Positions 7,032 to 15,544 of a stretch of 64,000 bases of DNA are shown in pieces. The stretch is taken from the NCBI RefSeq assembly GCF_020215645.1, contig NZ_CP084058.1:2852001-2916000 (forward strand), given 5' to 3'. The notes under the pieces were generated by a model. That model was not told the DNA's origin. It did not search any database and saw nothing but the letters and a program-made list of their open reading frames with translations. The translations under genes and the position numbers were made by a program. Each line of letters begins with the position of its first letter. The first letter of the stretch is position 1. Origin of the DNA: Nonomuraea gerenzanensis (GTDB lineage Bacteria > Actinomycetota > Actinomycetes > Streptosporangiales > Streptosporangiaceae).

Positions 7032-9926
7032 GTGTCGACCAAGTCCTGGTTACGCAGCACACTCATCGTCACGGCGCTCACCGCGTCGATCCTCCCCCTC
7101 GCCGGGGCCGCCCGGGGCGAACCCGGCGGGCAGGCCCCCGAGCTGCACGACTTCCAGGCGGAGCACTCCGAGAAACCGGACGTGGACAACCGCCAGGGCC
7201 GGGTGGCGCCCCCGGCCAGCCTGCGCCTCGCCGGCCCCGCCGGCAAGATCCGCTGGAACGCTCTCGGCACCCCCGCCGCCATCGTCAGCGCGGAACCGCT
7301 GGCCGAGGGCCTCGGCTCCGACCCCGCCCAGGCCGCCCGCGCCTACCTCAAGGCCAACGAGGCCGTCTTCGGGCTGACGGCCGAGGCCGTGGACGCGCTG
7401 GAGACGGTCGCGGTCAACCCGATCGGCGCGGGCGCCGCCGTCCTGCTGCGGCAGCGCTTCGGCGACCTGCCGGCCGGCGTGGACGGCCTCGTCGCGATCG
7501 GCGTGTCCGGCGGCCAGATCAGGCACGTCACGTCCTCCCTCTCGCGCCGGACCGAGGCGCCGCCCGCCGCCCGGATCACCGCGCAGCAGGCCATGGAGAT
7601 CGCAGCCAGGGACGGCGGCATCGACCTGGCCTCGGCGGTCACCAAGCAGGCCACGCCGGTGGCGGTGCCCGCGCCCGACGGGGTGCACAGCGCGTACCAG
7701 GTGGTCCTGATCGGCGGCGCCAGGGGCGCCGAGGCGGGCTTCACCACGCACGTGGACGCGGTCAGCGGCGCCGTCATCACCCGCGAGAACCTGGTCGACC
7801 ACCACCAGGACCCGGACAACCCGCGCTGGGACGTCTTCCCGGCCAACCCGCCGGGCGACTACTCCTCCAGGGACACCCGCCAGACCTGGTGCCACGCCCC
7901 CGGCCCCCGCTGCGACGAGGCGACCGGCGGCGACCCGGCGACCGGCAAGCCGTGGGACGTCGACCACGTGACGAACGAGCCCACCTTCACCAGCCTCGGC
8001 AACGCGGCCAGAACGTTCGAGAACCGGGCCAGCGGCGACCCGTTCACGGTCGGCACCCGCCCCAACGTGCTCACGCCCAGCAGGAACTACCAGTACCCCT
8101 GGAAGAACACCTGGTACGAGGCCAAGTGCGACCCGGCCGTGTTCGATCAGCCGGGCGAGGCCGACCTCGAAGCCGCCATCGCCAACCTGAACGCCATGCA
8201 CAACCGCATGCACGACTGGTCCTACCGGCTCGGCTTCACCGAGACCGCCTGGAACATGCAGGCCGACAACGGCGGGCGCGGCGGCCTCGGCAACGACCCC
8301 GAGCAGGGCAACGCCCAGGCAGGGGCGCGGATCCTGACCGTGCGCGACAACGCCAACCAGATCACCGGCCCCGACGGGACGGCGCCGATCACCAACATGT
8401 ACCTGTGGCAGCCGATCGCCGGGTCGTTCTACTCGCCCTGCGTGGACGGCGACTACGACATGTCGGTCATCGGGCACGAGTACACGCACGCCATCTCCGG
8501 CCGGATGATCGGCGGGCCCAACGCCGGCTGGAGCGGTCCGCAGGCCGGGGCCATGAACGAGAGCACCTCCGACCTGTTCTCCATGGAGCAGCTCTTCGAG
8601 TATGGCTACCGCCCCGCGGGCGACACCCCGTACGTCACCGGCGGTTACGTCACCGGCGACAAGTCGCGCGGCATCAGGAACTACGACATGTCGAAGTCGC
8701 CGCTGAACTACAGCGACCTCGGCTACGACATCGTCGGCACCCAGGTGCACGCGGACGGCGAGATCTGGTCGGCCACGCAGTTCGACGTGCGGGCGGCCTT
8801 CGTCAAGCGGTACGGCCAGGGCTCGGCCAGGCAGCAGCTCTCGTGCGCGGAGGGCAGGACCCCCGTGGACAGGTGCCCGGGCAACCGGCGCTGGGCGCAG
8901 CTCTCGTTCGACGCCCTGCTGCTGATGGCCTCGGGCGCGGTCGACTACGTCGATCACCGTGACGCGCTGCTGGCTGCGGACATGATCCGCTTCGGCGGGG
9001 CGAACCAGGACATCATGTGGCGCGCCTTCGCCGAGCACGGCCTCGGCTCGACAGCGGCCAGCAACGGCCCCGCCGACGCCGACGCGACGCCCAGCTTCGT
9101 CAACCCGGCGGGCAAGAACGGCTCCCTGCAGCTCAAGCCGCTGGGCGAGGCGAAGGACGCGGCGCTGCGGCTGTACGTGGGCGACTACGAGGCCCGCGCC
9201 GTCCCGGTCGCGGACACCGACCCGGCGACCGAGCTGGGCGACACGGTCGAGATGACGCCCGGCCTGTACGACTTCGTCGTCGTGGGCGCCGGCTTCGGCC
9301 ACAAGCGGCTCAAGTACGCGGTCGTCCCCGGCGTCAAGCTGCCGCTGCCGCTGGTCCTGTCGCGCAACCTCGCCTCGGCGGCGAACGGCGCGGCCGCGAC
9401 GGGCGACGGCGTCAACCAGGCCCTGCTGATCGACGACACCGAGGCCACGAACTGGGCCTCCCGCACCGGCGCCCCCGCCGGCAAGTCGGTCGTGGTGGAC
9501 CTGGCGGGCGACGAGCCGGTCAAGGTCCGCAGGGTGCAGGTGAGCGCCATGCTGCGGCCCGGCACCGACCCGGCCGACCCGGGCACGCAGAACCGCTTCT
9601 CCAGCCTGCGCTCCTTCGAGGTGCTCGCCTGCAGCGCGAACTGCGCCGACCCGGCGAGCTTCACGAAGATCTACACCAGCAAGGCCGACGCGTTCGACAC
9701 CACGCTGCCCCGGCCGCGCGGCGCGGACCTGCTCATCAAGTCGTTCGACGTGCGGAGCACGAGTGCCACGCACCTGATGTTGCGGGCGCTGACCACCCAG
9801 TGCACCGGCAACCCGCGCTACGCCGGCGAGCAGGACCACGATCCGAACTCGGCGACGGACTGCGGCACGGCCAGCCCGGTCAGGGAACACGTCAGGGCCG
9901 CGGAGTTCCAGGCGTTCTCCCACTGA
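7032..9926 (+). CDS. secreted M36 (fungalysin) family metallopeptidase
   Basis: 964 aa from the GTG at 7032, preceded by AGGAGGG (7020-7026) and followed by a signal peptide (LIVTALTASILPLAGAARG). Residues 40-260 are the FTP-type propeptide that keeps the zymogen inactive. The catalytic domain has the zinc motif H482-E-Y-T-H486 and the third ligand E510 in GAMNESTSDLF. The C-terminal 300 residues form extra beta domains, including a discoidin-like part (TEATNWASRTG, later ADLLIKSFDVRSTSATHLMLRAL), probably for substrate binding. This is an extracellular zinc protease; the last part is longer than in fungal fungalysins. Monocistronic, with a strong terminator. Confidence 0.92.
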   Translation: MSTKSWLRSTLIVTALTASILPLAGAARGEPGGQAPELHDFQAEHSEKPDVDNRQGRVAPPASLRLAGPAGKIRWNALGTPAAIVSAEPLAEGLGSDPAQAARAYLKANEAVFGLTAEAVDALETVAVNPIGAGAAVLLRQRFGDLPAGVDGLVAIGVSGGQIRHVTSSLSRRTEAPPAARITAQQAMEIAARDGGIDLASAVTKQATPVAVPAPDGVHSAYQVVLIGGARGAEAGFTTHVDAVSGAVITRENLVDHHQDPDNPRWDVFPANPPGDYSSRDTRQTWCHAPGPRCDEATGGDPATGKPWDVDHVTNEPTFTSLGNAARTFENRASGDPFTVGTRPNVLTPSRNYQYPWKNTWYEAKCDPAVFDQPGEADLEAAIANLNAMHNRMHDWSYRLGFTETAWNMQADNGGRGGLGNDPEQGNAQAGARILTVRDNANQITGPDGTAPITNMYLWQPIAGSFYSPCVDGDYDMSVIGHEYTHAISGRMIGGPNAGWSGPQAGAMNESTSDLFSMEQLFEYGYRPAGDTPYVTGGYVTGDKSRGIRNYDMSKSPLNYSDLGYDIVGTQVHADGEIWSATQFDVRAAFVKRYGQGSARQQLSCAEGRTPVDRCPGNRRWAQLSFDALLLMASGAVDYVDHRDALLAADMIRFGGANQDIMWRAFAEHGLGSTAASNGPADADATPSFVNPAGKNGSLQLKPLGEAKDAALRLYVGDYEARAVPVADTDPATELGDTVEMTPGLYDFVVVGAGFGHKRLKYAVVPGVKLPLPLVLSRNLASAANGAAATGDGVNQALLIDDTEATNWASRTGAPAGKSVVVDLAGDEPVKVRRVQVSAMLRPGTDPADPGTQNRFSSLRSFEVLACSANCADPASFTKIYTSKADAFDTTLPRPRGADLLIKSFDVRSTSATHLMLRALTTQCTGNPRYAGEQDHDPNSATDCGTASPVREHVRAAEFQAFSH

Positions 9927-9945
9927 TGACCTGACGTCCCGTTGA

Positions 9946-9972
9946 GGGCCGCCGTCCGCGCGACGGCGGCCC
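9946..9972 (+). terminator. rho-independent terminator of the M36 gene
   Basis: Perfect 11-bp stem GGGCCGCCGTC / GACGGCGGCCC with loop CGCGC, followed by TTCTCTT, 20 nt after the stop. Confidence 0.85.
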
Positions 9973-10138
9973 TTCTCTTGCGGCGTCAGACGGTCAGCCG
10001 CGTACGACGCGCTCGTGATCAGCCCGATCACCCGCATCGAGGCGGTCACCGGCGACCGCGGCGGCACCGAGCTGCTGCGCGACGCGCGGACGGCCGGGCG
10101 CAGGTCGGAGCGGTCGAAGGCCACGTTCCGGGCTGCGG

Positions 10139-10238
10139 GCCGATCTGCTGCTCGTGGACGGCGACCCGACCACGGACATCACCGCCACCCGCGCCATCGC
10201 CGGTGCGGCGCAACGGCGTGCGGCAGGGTGCGTGCTGA
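10139..10238 (+). pseudogene. remnant of an amidohydrolase C-terminus
   Basis: The 370-bp gap between the M36 gene and the next gene holds no intact gene, but one frame reads ADLLLVDGDPTTDITATRAIA, the signature close to the C-terminus of metal-dependent amidohydrolases (compare ADLVVLDGDPLADI in the intact gene at 58695-59900). A frame slip then gives VRRNGVRQGAC and a stop at 10238, where such proteins end with xVWKNGxxV. Nothing recognisable as the catalytic barrel is left upstream, so this is a decayed 3' fragment. Confidence 0.6.
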
Positions 10239-10257
10239 GCGCCGGCGCGCAGCAGAA

Positions 10258-10288
10258 CGGGGCTGAGGCCCCCACCGCCTCAGCCCCG
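10258..10288 (-). terminator. terminator of the small secreted protein gene
   Basis: Perfect 12-bp stem CGGGGCTGAGGC / GCCTCAGCCCCG with a 7-nt loop, 9 nt beyond the minus-strand stop at 10297. Confidence 0.8.
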
Positions 10289-10296
10289 TGGACCCG

Positions 10297-10716
10297 CTAG
10301 TAGATGCGGTACTTCTTGCCGCAGTTGTCGAACTTGCCGGCCCAGCAGGTGAAGGTGTAGACCTTCTTGATCCCCTTGCCGCTCCAGGCGCCCACGACCT
10401 TGCCGTCCCACGACTTGTTGAACTTGTGCCAGGAGCCGTTCTGGTAGTACTCGAACCACACCCAGCCCTTCTTGCCGCCGACCTTGTCCACGCCGTACCA
10501 CTTCGTGAACACCTTGCCGCCCGAGGCCCAGGTCTTGCCGTAGGTGTAGGCCTTACGGTCGCTGGAGAAGAACTTGCCCCACTTCACGACCGTGACGGTG
10601 CTCGCGGTGGTCGTGGTGGTGGTCTGCGTGGCGGCCTGGGCGGCGGCCGGGCCGAGCGCCAGACCGGTGACGGCCATCGAACCGGCCAGAGCGGCGATCG
10701 TGAGGGTCTTACGCAT
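10297..10716 (-). CDS. small secreted Lys/Trp/Tyr-rich protein, unknown function
   Basis: 139 aa with a clear signal peptide (RKTLTIAALAGSMAVTGLALGPAAAQA) and GGGAGG in front of the ATG. The mature part, about 110 residues, starts with a Thr-rich stretch and continues with beta-strand-like blocks rich in K, W, Y and G (WGKFFSS, GWVWFEYY, WHKFNKSW). It contains two Cys (TCWAGKFDNCGKKY) that could pair near the C-terminus. High basic charge suggests binding to anionic surfaces or polymers. I do not recognise the family; similar short secreted proteins are common in actinomycetes. A 9-bp hairpin sits at the presumed 5' end of the mRNA. Confidence 0.75.
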   Translation of the reverse strand: MRKTLTIAALAGSMAVTGLALGPAAAQAATQTTTTTTASTVTVVKWGKFFSSDRKAYTYGKTWASGGKVFTKWYGVDKVGGKKGWVWFEYYQNGSWHKFNKSWDGKVVGAWSGKGIKKVYTFTCWAGKFDNCGKKYRIY

Positions 10717-10741
10717 GATCGGGTTTCCTCCCCCTTGTCGG

Positions 10742-10767
10742 TGCTGCCGGGGTTTGTTCCGGCAGCA
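10742..10767 (-). promoter_or_regulatory. hairpin at the 5' end of the small secreted protein mRNA
   Basis: Inverted repeat TGCTGCCGG (10742-10750) / CCGGCAGCA (10759-10767) with an 8-nt loop lies between a minus-strand -10 box TAGTGT (10771-10776) and the ribosome site. It could be an operator or a 5' stabilising hairpin. Confidence 0.45.
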
Positions 10768-10838
10768 AGGACACTACGGAGAGCTCAAGCGATCATCTGT
10801 GCAGGAATCCACAGATCAGCGGTGACGAGGGACACATC

Positions 10839-12107
10839 TCAGCGCTTGACCGAGATCCGGTCCACGGCGAACGGGACGTACGCCGGGCCCGCCGTTCTGG
10901 CCTGGGCGTCCGCGCTCTGGCCGCACGCCGCCAGGATGAAGTACGCGCTGCTGGCGTAGTCGATCGGGTGCGGCACGACGCTGCCGTTCTCGTCCAGGCT
11001 CTGGTACTTCGTGCGGTTGACGCCCATGGAGAGCTGGCGGGTGCCGTCCTCACGGATCATCGACTCCGTGGCCATGCCGAACACGCCGCCGCTGTGCCCC
11101 CAGAACCGGCCGCACGGCAGGTCGAAGTAGTACAGGCCGAGGCCGTAGTTCAGCACGCCGCCCGCCAGCACGGGCACCGTCTTCTTCATCTCGGCCAGCT
11201 CCGCCTCACCGATCAGCTCGCCGCCCAGCAGCGCCCGGTAGAAGCGGTTGAGGTCGTCCATCGTGGAGACGATCGAGCCCGCCGTGGTGATCCAGGTGGG
11301 GCTGTAGACGCTGTAGTCGCGGGGCGGGTCCACGTAGCCGAACAGCGACTCGTACGCCTTGGAGTGCGGGCCGGGGATGTGCGGCGTGCGCGGGAAGGAG
11401 GTGTGCCGCAGGCCGGCCTTGCGGATGACGTTGCGGGTGATGTAATCCTCGGCGCGCATGCCCGTCACCTTCTCCAGGAGCAGGCCGGCGACCAGGTAGT
11501 TGGTGTTGGAGTAGACGCCCGGCGTGGTGCCCGGCTCGCCGGTCGGAGCGGCGTCCAGGCCCAGGCGTACCAGCTCCTCGCGGGTGAAGGAGCGGAAGCG
11601 GTTGTCGTCCAGGCTCTGCGCCGAGCCCACCAGCAGGGAGGGGAACGCCGGGCCGACGTGGTCGGCGATGTGGCTCGTGTGGTTCAGCAGCATCCGCACC
11701 GTGATCCGCTCGCCGCGCTCGCCCGGCACCAGGTCCGGCAGGTAGCGGGCGATCGGCGCGTCCAGCTCCACGGTGCCGCGGGCGACCTGCTGGAGCACGG
11801 CCACGGCGGTGAACGTCTTGGTGATGCTGCCCACCCGGTGCACCATGCCGGGCTTCACGGGGCGGCTCGTGGCCACGTCCGCCACGCCGGAGGCGCCCTG
11901 CCAGGTCTGCGCGCCGTCGCGGACCTGGGAGTAGATGCCGTACATGCCGGCCTCGTGCACCGCGTCCAGCGCCTGCCGCAGCGCCTGCCGGTCCAGCCCG
12001 GTGTCCGCGGTGGCGGGTGCGGGGGCCGCGGCGAACAGCACGCCGAGCGTCGTCGCGGCGACCGCGAGGAGGCGGGAGGTGCTCTTTCCAGACACTCGCA
12101 TCTTCAT
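10839..12107 (-). CDS. secreted serine hydrolase, beta-lactamase/D-Ala-D-Ala carboxypeptidase fold
   Basis: 422 aa from the ATG at 12107 (12101 or the GTG at 12134 are possible). A signal peptide runs to about residue 35 (LLAVAATTLGVLFAAAPAPATA). Catalytic motifs are in order: S94-I-T-K97 (SxxK), YSNTNYL (YxN) and WGHSGGVFG (HxG in place of KTG). This matches class C beta-lactamase-like hydrolases and R61-type DD-peptidases; esterase or peptidase activity outside the cell is expected. The gene has no operon partner. The promoter region is shared with the divergent LacI gene and holds an inverted repeat at 12150-12174. Confidence 0.88.
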   Translation of the reverse strand: MKMRVSGKSTSRLLAVAATTLGVLFAAAPAPATADTGLDRQALRQALDAVHEAGMYGIYSQVRDGAQTWQGASGVADVATSRPVKPGMVHRVGSITKTFTAVAVLQQVARGTVELDAPIARYLPDLVPGERGERITVRMLLNHTSHIADHVGPAFPSLLVGSAQSLDDNRFRSFTREELVRLGLDAAPTGEPGTTPGVYSNTNYLVAGLLLEKVTGMRAEDYITRNVIRKAGLRHTSFPRTPHIPGPHSKAYESLFGYVDPPRDYSVYSPTWITTAGSIVSTMDDLNRFYRALLGGELIGEAELAEMKKTVPVLAGGVLNYGLGLYYFDLPCGRFWGHSGGVFGMATESMIREDGTRQLSMGVNRTKYQSLDENGSVVPHPIDYASSAYFILAACGQSADAQARTAGPAYVPFAVDRISVKR

Positions 12108-12149
12108 GCCGCAAGCATCGTGGAACGCGGGCACACCGGGGCAGTCGTG

Positions 12150-12174
12150 CCTGTCACCTTCTCCATATGACAGG
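12150..12174. promoter_or_regulatory. inverted repeat between the serine hydrolase and lacI genes
   Basis: CCTGTCA (12150-12156) and TGACAGG (12168-12174) are perfect 7-bp arms around a CATATG that could be a -10 box for either strand. Possible operator; the binding protein is unknown. Confidence 0.4.
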
Positions 12175-12293
12175 AGTCATCCATCGTGTCGATCTCCGCC
12201 CGGAGGTTGACAGCGGGGCGGCCGGAGCGGGCAATGACAAGTACGCTTCATGCCACCTGCATCGGCTGGCTCGCGCCAGGAAGGACACTGCGG

Positions 12294-13328
12294 ATGCCCC
12301 ACGCGGCGAGGCCCACGGTCACGCTGCACGACGTGGCCGCGGCGGCCGGCGTCTCCGTCGCCACCGCCTCCCGGGTCCTGGGCGGCAGCAGCAGGAAGGT
12401 GGCGCCCGAGTACGAGGCCCGCGTGCTGGCCGCGGCGGCGGCCCTGCGGTACACGGTGGACGCCTCGGCCAGGGCGATGCGCCGGGCCGGTGACTCGATC
12501 GCGCTCGTGGCCGACGACCTGACCACGCCGTCGATGGGCATGGTGGTGGCCGCCATGGAGCGCGAGGCCCGTACGGCGGGGGCGTTCGTCACGGTGTCGT
12601 CCACCATGGCCGCCTCCGAGCGGCAGGCGGAGACCGTCCGGGTGCTGCGCTCGCTGCGCCCGCGCGCGCTCGTGCTCACCTCCAGCCGGTACCTCGGCGA
12701 CGAGCGGCTGGCCAGGGAGCTGGCCGCGTACGAGCGGGAGGGCGGGCGGGTGGTGATCGTCGGCCACACGGACCTGACCTACGACTCGATCAACCTCGAC
12801 AACCACGGCGCCGGGTGGTCGATGGGCGCCTACGTCGCCGGGCTCGGGCACCGCCGGGTGGTCGTCCTGACCGGCGGCCCGGAGATGCGCAATATGGCCG
12901 ATCGCACGGCCGGGTTCGTCGAAGGGCTGCGTGCCGGAGGCGTCGCCGAGCGCGCGATCCGGATCGTCGCGTGCCCGGTCAACCGGCAGGGCGGCTTCGA
13001 GGCGGCCCGGCGGCTGGCCGCCGATGGGGTGGCGGGCGGGACGGCGGGCGGGCAGGCGGTGCTGGCCACCAACGACACGCTGGCCATCGGGGCGCTGGCG
13101 GGATTGCGGGAGTCGGGGCTGCGCGTGCCCGATGACGTCTCCGTGACGGGGATCGACGACATCCCGCTCGCCTGCGACGTGACGCCGCGCCTGACGACCG
13201 TGGCGTTGCCGCTGGCCGAGTGGGGGGTGGCGGCGATCCGCTTCGCGCTCAAGGAGTCGGCCGAGCCTCGCCGGCTGGTGCTCGAAGGCCGACTGATCGT
13301 CCGCGACAGCACCCGCGCCCGGCCGTAG
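12294..13328 (+). CDS. LacI family transcriptional regulator (first of the pair)
   Basis: 344 aa from the ATG at 12294, with AGGAAGGA 8 nt upstream; a longer frame back to 12186 has no ribosome site. The N-terminal LacI headpiece reads TLHDVAAAAGVSVATASRVLGG with the hinge following. The body is a periplasmic-binding-protein-like sugar sensor, ending with the usual VSVTGIDDIPLACDVTPRLTTV segment. It sits just upstream of the Gfo/Idh - DUF6807 - cupin operon, whose promoter has a LacI-type CG-centred operator (13496-13509), so it is one of two candidate regulators of that operon. Its last 9 codons and stop are the first unit of a 33-bp tandem repeat. Confidence 0.9.
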   Translation: MPHAARPTVTLHDVAAAAGVSVATASRVLGGSSRKVAPEYEARVLAAAAALRYTVDASARAMRRAGDSIALVADDLTTPSMGMVVAAMEREARTAGAFVTVSSTMAASERQAETVRVLRSLRPRALVLTSSRYLGDERLARELAAYEREGGRVVIVGHTDLTYDSINLDNHGAGWSMGAYVAGLGHRRVVVLTGGPEMRNMADRTAGFVEGLRAGGVAERAIRIVACPVNRQGGFEAARRLAADGVAGGTAGGQAVLATNDTLAIGALAGLRESGLRVPDDVSVTGIDDIPLACDVTPRLTTVALPLAEWGVAAIRFALKESAEPRRLVLEGRLIVRDSTRARP

Positions 13329-13451
13329 CCGGTCCGCGACAGCACCCGCGCCCGGCCGTAGCCGGTCCGCGACAGCACCCGCCCCCGGCCGTAGCCGGTC
13401 TGCGACAGCACCCGCCCCGGGCCGTAGCCGGTCTGCGACAGCATCCGCGCC
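13301..13451 (+). repeat. 33-bp tandem repeat derived from the 3' end of the lacI gene, 4.6 copies
   Basis: Units start at 13301, 13334, 13367, 13400 and 13433. The first contains the last codons and TAG of the lacI gene (VRDSTRARP-stop). The period is a multiple of 3, so each of the next three units carries the same in-frame TAG. The copies differ by one to three bases, with later copies more diverged. The array ends just before the -35 box of the next operon. Confidence 0.9.
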
Positions 13452-13464
13452 AAGCGCCGCGCTC

Positions 13465-13509
13465 TTGACGCTCCCGCAACGGACGTGCAAACCTCGGAAT
13501 ACGTTTTCC
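13465..13509 (+). promoter_or_regulatory. promoter and LacI-type operator of the Gfo/Idh operon
   Basis: A -35 box TTGACG (13465-13470) is followed 18 bp later by a weak -10 (AAACCT, 13489-13494). Directly after it is GGAATACGTTTTCC (13496-13509), a near-palindrome centred on CG with 12 of 14 bases symmetric, the usual form of a LacI/GalR operator, placed over the transcription start. Confidence 0.65.
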
Positions 13510-13550
13510 CGAGACGCCCCCAACCCCCTGACCTCGCAGTAAGGAACATC

Positions 13551-14645
13551 TTGTCTCAACGCACCTACCGGGCCGCGATCGTCGGCACCGGTGCCATCGC
13601 CCACGCGCACGCCCAGGCCGTGCAGGCCGCCGGCGGCCGGGCCGAGCTGGTGGCCGTGGCCGACGTGGACGCCGGGCGGGCGCGCGAGTTCGCCGACAAG
13701 TACGGCGTGCCGCACGCGTACGGGAGCGCCGAGGAGCTGCTGGACGCGCAGGAGCTGGACCTCGCGCACCTGTGCACCCCGCCCGCGCTGCACACCCCGA
13801 TCGCCCTCGCCTGCCTGGAGGCCGGGGTGACGGCGCTGGTGGAGAAGCCGCCGACGCTGTCGCTGGCCGAGCTCGACACCCTGATCGAGGCGGAGGGCCG
13901 CTCCACCGCACGCGTCGCCACCGTGCTGCAGCACCGCTTCGGCCCCGGCGCCGTACGGCTGCGGCGGCTGGCCGGTGCGGGCACGCTGGGCCGGGCGCTG
14001 CTGGCCACCTCCACCACGCAGTGGTACCGGGACGAGGCGTACTACGCGGTCCCGTGGCGCGGCACCTGGGAGTCGGAGGGCGGCGGCCCGACGATGGGGC
14101 ACGGCATCCACCAGTTCGACCTGCTGCTGTCGGTGCTCGGCCCGTGGAGCGAGGTCACGGCCGTGGCCGTGCGGCAGGCGCGCGAGGTGGACACCGAGGA
14201 CGTGTCGATGGCGCTGGTGACGTTCGAGAGCGGCGCGGTCGCGTCCGTCGTCAACTCGGTGCTCTCCCCGCGCCAGACCTCCGAGCTGCGCTTCGACTAC
14301 GAGCGCGCGACCGTCGAGGTCGAGCACCTGTACGGCTACACCGACGACGACTGGACGATCACCCCCGCGCCCGGCCACGACGCCCTGGCGGAGCTGTGGG
14401 GGCAGGACCGCAGCAGCGACTCCAGCGGCCACGGCGGCTGGTTCGCGGCCGTGCTCGACGCCCTCGACCAGGGCCAGGCGCCGCCGGTCACGACCGCCGA
14501 CACCCGGCGGACGATGGAGTTCATCGCCGCCCTGTACGCCTCCGCCTTCACCGGCGAGCGCGTCCGGGCCGGGCAGATCACCGCGGACGACCCGTTCGCC
14601 CTGCGCATGGACGGCACGGGCGCCCCTTGGAGGAAGCAGCAGTGA
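13551..14645 (+). CDS. Gfo/Idh/MocA family NAD(P)-dependent oxidoreductase
   Basis: 364 aa from the TTG at 13551, chosen because AAGGA lies 6 nt upstream and the Rossmann fold starts at once: AAIVGTGAIA (G12-x-G14). The ALVEKPPTLS segment is the conserved E-K-P of the family; the C-terminal half is the alpha/beta substrate domain (GHGIHQFDLL, with the His-Asp pair). These enzymes oxidise or reduce cyclic polyols and sugars using NAD(P). First gene of a three-gene operon coupled by GTGA overlaps with a DUF6807 protein and a cupin, and flanked by LacI regulators, so sugar catabolism is likely. Confidence 0.88.
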   Translation: MSQRTYRAAIVGTGAIAHAHAQAVQAAGGRAELVAVADVDAGRAREFADKYGVPHAYGSAEELLDAQELDLAHLCTPPALHTPIALACLEAGVTALVEKPPTLSLAELDTLIEAEGRSTARVATVLQHRFGPGAVRLRRLAGAGTLGRALLATSTTQWYRDEAYYAVPWRGTWESEGGGPTMGHGIHQFDLLLSVLGPWSEVTAVAVRQAREVDTEDVSMALVTFESGAVASVVNSVLSPRQTSELRFDYERATVEVEHLYGYTDDDWTITPAPGHDALAELWGQDRSSDSSGHGGWFAAVLDALDQGQAPPVTTADTRRTMEFIAALYASAFTGERVRAGQITADDPFALRMDGTGAPWRKQQ

Positions 14646-15544
14646 ACCTGCAGGCCACCCACGCCCTCGGCCGCTCGGTCACCGTCGCGGCGGGCGACGT
14701 CGAGCTGTTCACCTACGTCTACCGCCCGGACACGCCGGTGCTGGAGTCGCCCAAGCCGTACCTGCACCCGATCCGCACCCGTGGCGGCCGGCTGGTGTCG
14801 CTGTTCAGGCCGCACGACCACGTCTGGCACAAGGGCATCGCCTGGTCGCTGCCGTGCGTGGGCGAGCACAACTTCTGGGGCGGGCCCACGTACGTGCGGG
14901 GCCAGTACGTCCAGCTCGACAACAACGGCAGCGCCACCCACCGCGAGATGACCACGCTGGAGGTCGAGGGCGGTCGGGCCGAGATCGGGCACGCGCTCGA
15001 CTGGACCGCCCAGGACGGCGCGCCCGTCATCGAGGAGCGGCGGGCGCTGACCGCGACGCTGGTCGACGACGGCACCTGGGCGCTCGTCTTCGAGACGGCC
15101 ATGCGCAACGTGTCCGGCGCCACCATCGACTTCGGCTCCCCGACCACCAAGGGCCGCGAGAACGCCGGGTACGGCGGCCTGTTCTGGCGCGGGCCCCGCT
15201 CGTTCACCGACGGTGTCATCCAGTCGCCGGACGGCGCGGGCGGCGACGAGCTGCGCGGCAGGCGCGCCGAGTGGTTCGGCTTCCGCGGCAAGCACGACGA
15301 GACCGGCGACGGCTCGACGATCGTCATGGTGGACGACGCCGCCAACCCGCAGCACCCGCCGCAGTGGTTCGCCCGCACCGAGAGCTTCGCCTGCCTGAAC
15401 CCCGCGCCGTTCTTCAGCGAGGAGGTGCCGCTGGCCGACGGCGACACCATCCGCTTCCGGTACGCGGTCGTGATCGCCGACGGCGACCGGGGCGAGGAAG
15501 GCTGCGCGGTGCTGGCCGGGCAGGGCAGGGACGCGCTGCTGTGA
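14642..15544 (+). CDS. DUF6807 (PmoA-like) family protein
   Basis: 300 aa. The GTG overlaps the previous TGA and GGAGGAAGCAG precedes it. The sequence matches the DUF6807/PF14100 family, once named PmoA: PYLHPIRTRGGRLVS, HDHVWHKGIAWSL and an ENAGYGGLFWRGP block with conserved His and aromatic residues. The family is mostly found next to Gfo/Idh dehydrogenases and sugar regulators, as here, and the name methane oxygenase is misleading. There is no signal peptide, so it is cytoplasmic. The reaction is unknown; sugar processing alongside the dehydrogenase is inferred from context. Confidence 0.8.
   Translation: MNLQATHALGRSVTVAAGDVELFTYVYRPDTPVLESPKPYLHPIRTRGGRLVSLFRPHDHVWHKGIAWSLPCVGEHNFWGGPTYVRGQYVQLDNNGSATHREMTTLEVEGGRAEIGHALDWTAQDGAPVIEERRALTATLVDDGTWALVFETAMRNVSGATIDFGSPTTKGRENAGYGGLFWRGPRSFTDGVIQSPDGAGGDELRGRRAEWFGFRGKHDETGDGSTIVMVDDAANPQHPPQWFARTESFACLNPAPFFSEEVPLADGDTIRFRYAVVIADGDRGEEGCAVLAGQGRDALL

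Noticed and set aside
6793..7377. A 194-aa frame before the M36 peptidase
   Set aside because: It overlaps the signal peptide of the peptidase in another frame and is Pro/Arg/Ser-rich without recognisable features.
7050..10124. A 1024-aa open frame on the minus strand opposite the M36 peptidase
   Set aside because: It is a shadow of the high-GC coding strand: composition is Arg/Val/Gly-rich without motifs, while the plus strand has a signal peptide, HEYTH and a terminator.
13301..13451. Possible CRISPR array
   Set aside because: Units are contiguous without spacers, they start inside a coding sequence, and no cas genes are present.
12177..14432. A 751-aa minus-strand frame with repeated RLRPGAGAVAD units
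   Set aside because: The repeats are the reverse translation of the 33-bp lacI-end array, and the rest is antisense of lacI and the Gfo/Idh gene.
14642..15544. Methane monooxygenase subunit (PmoA)
   Set aside because: The old Pfam name is misleading; the protein is soluble, lacks membrane helices and sits in a sugar-type operon.
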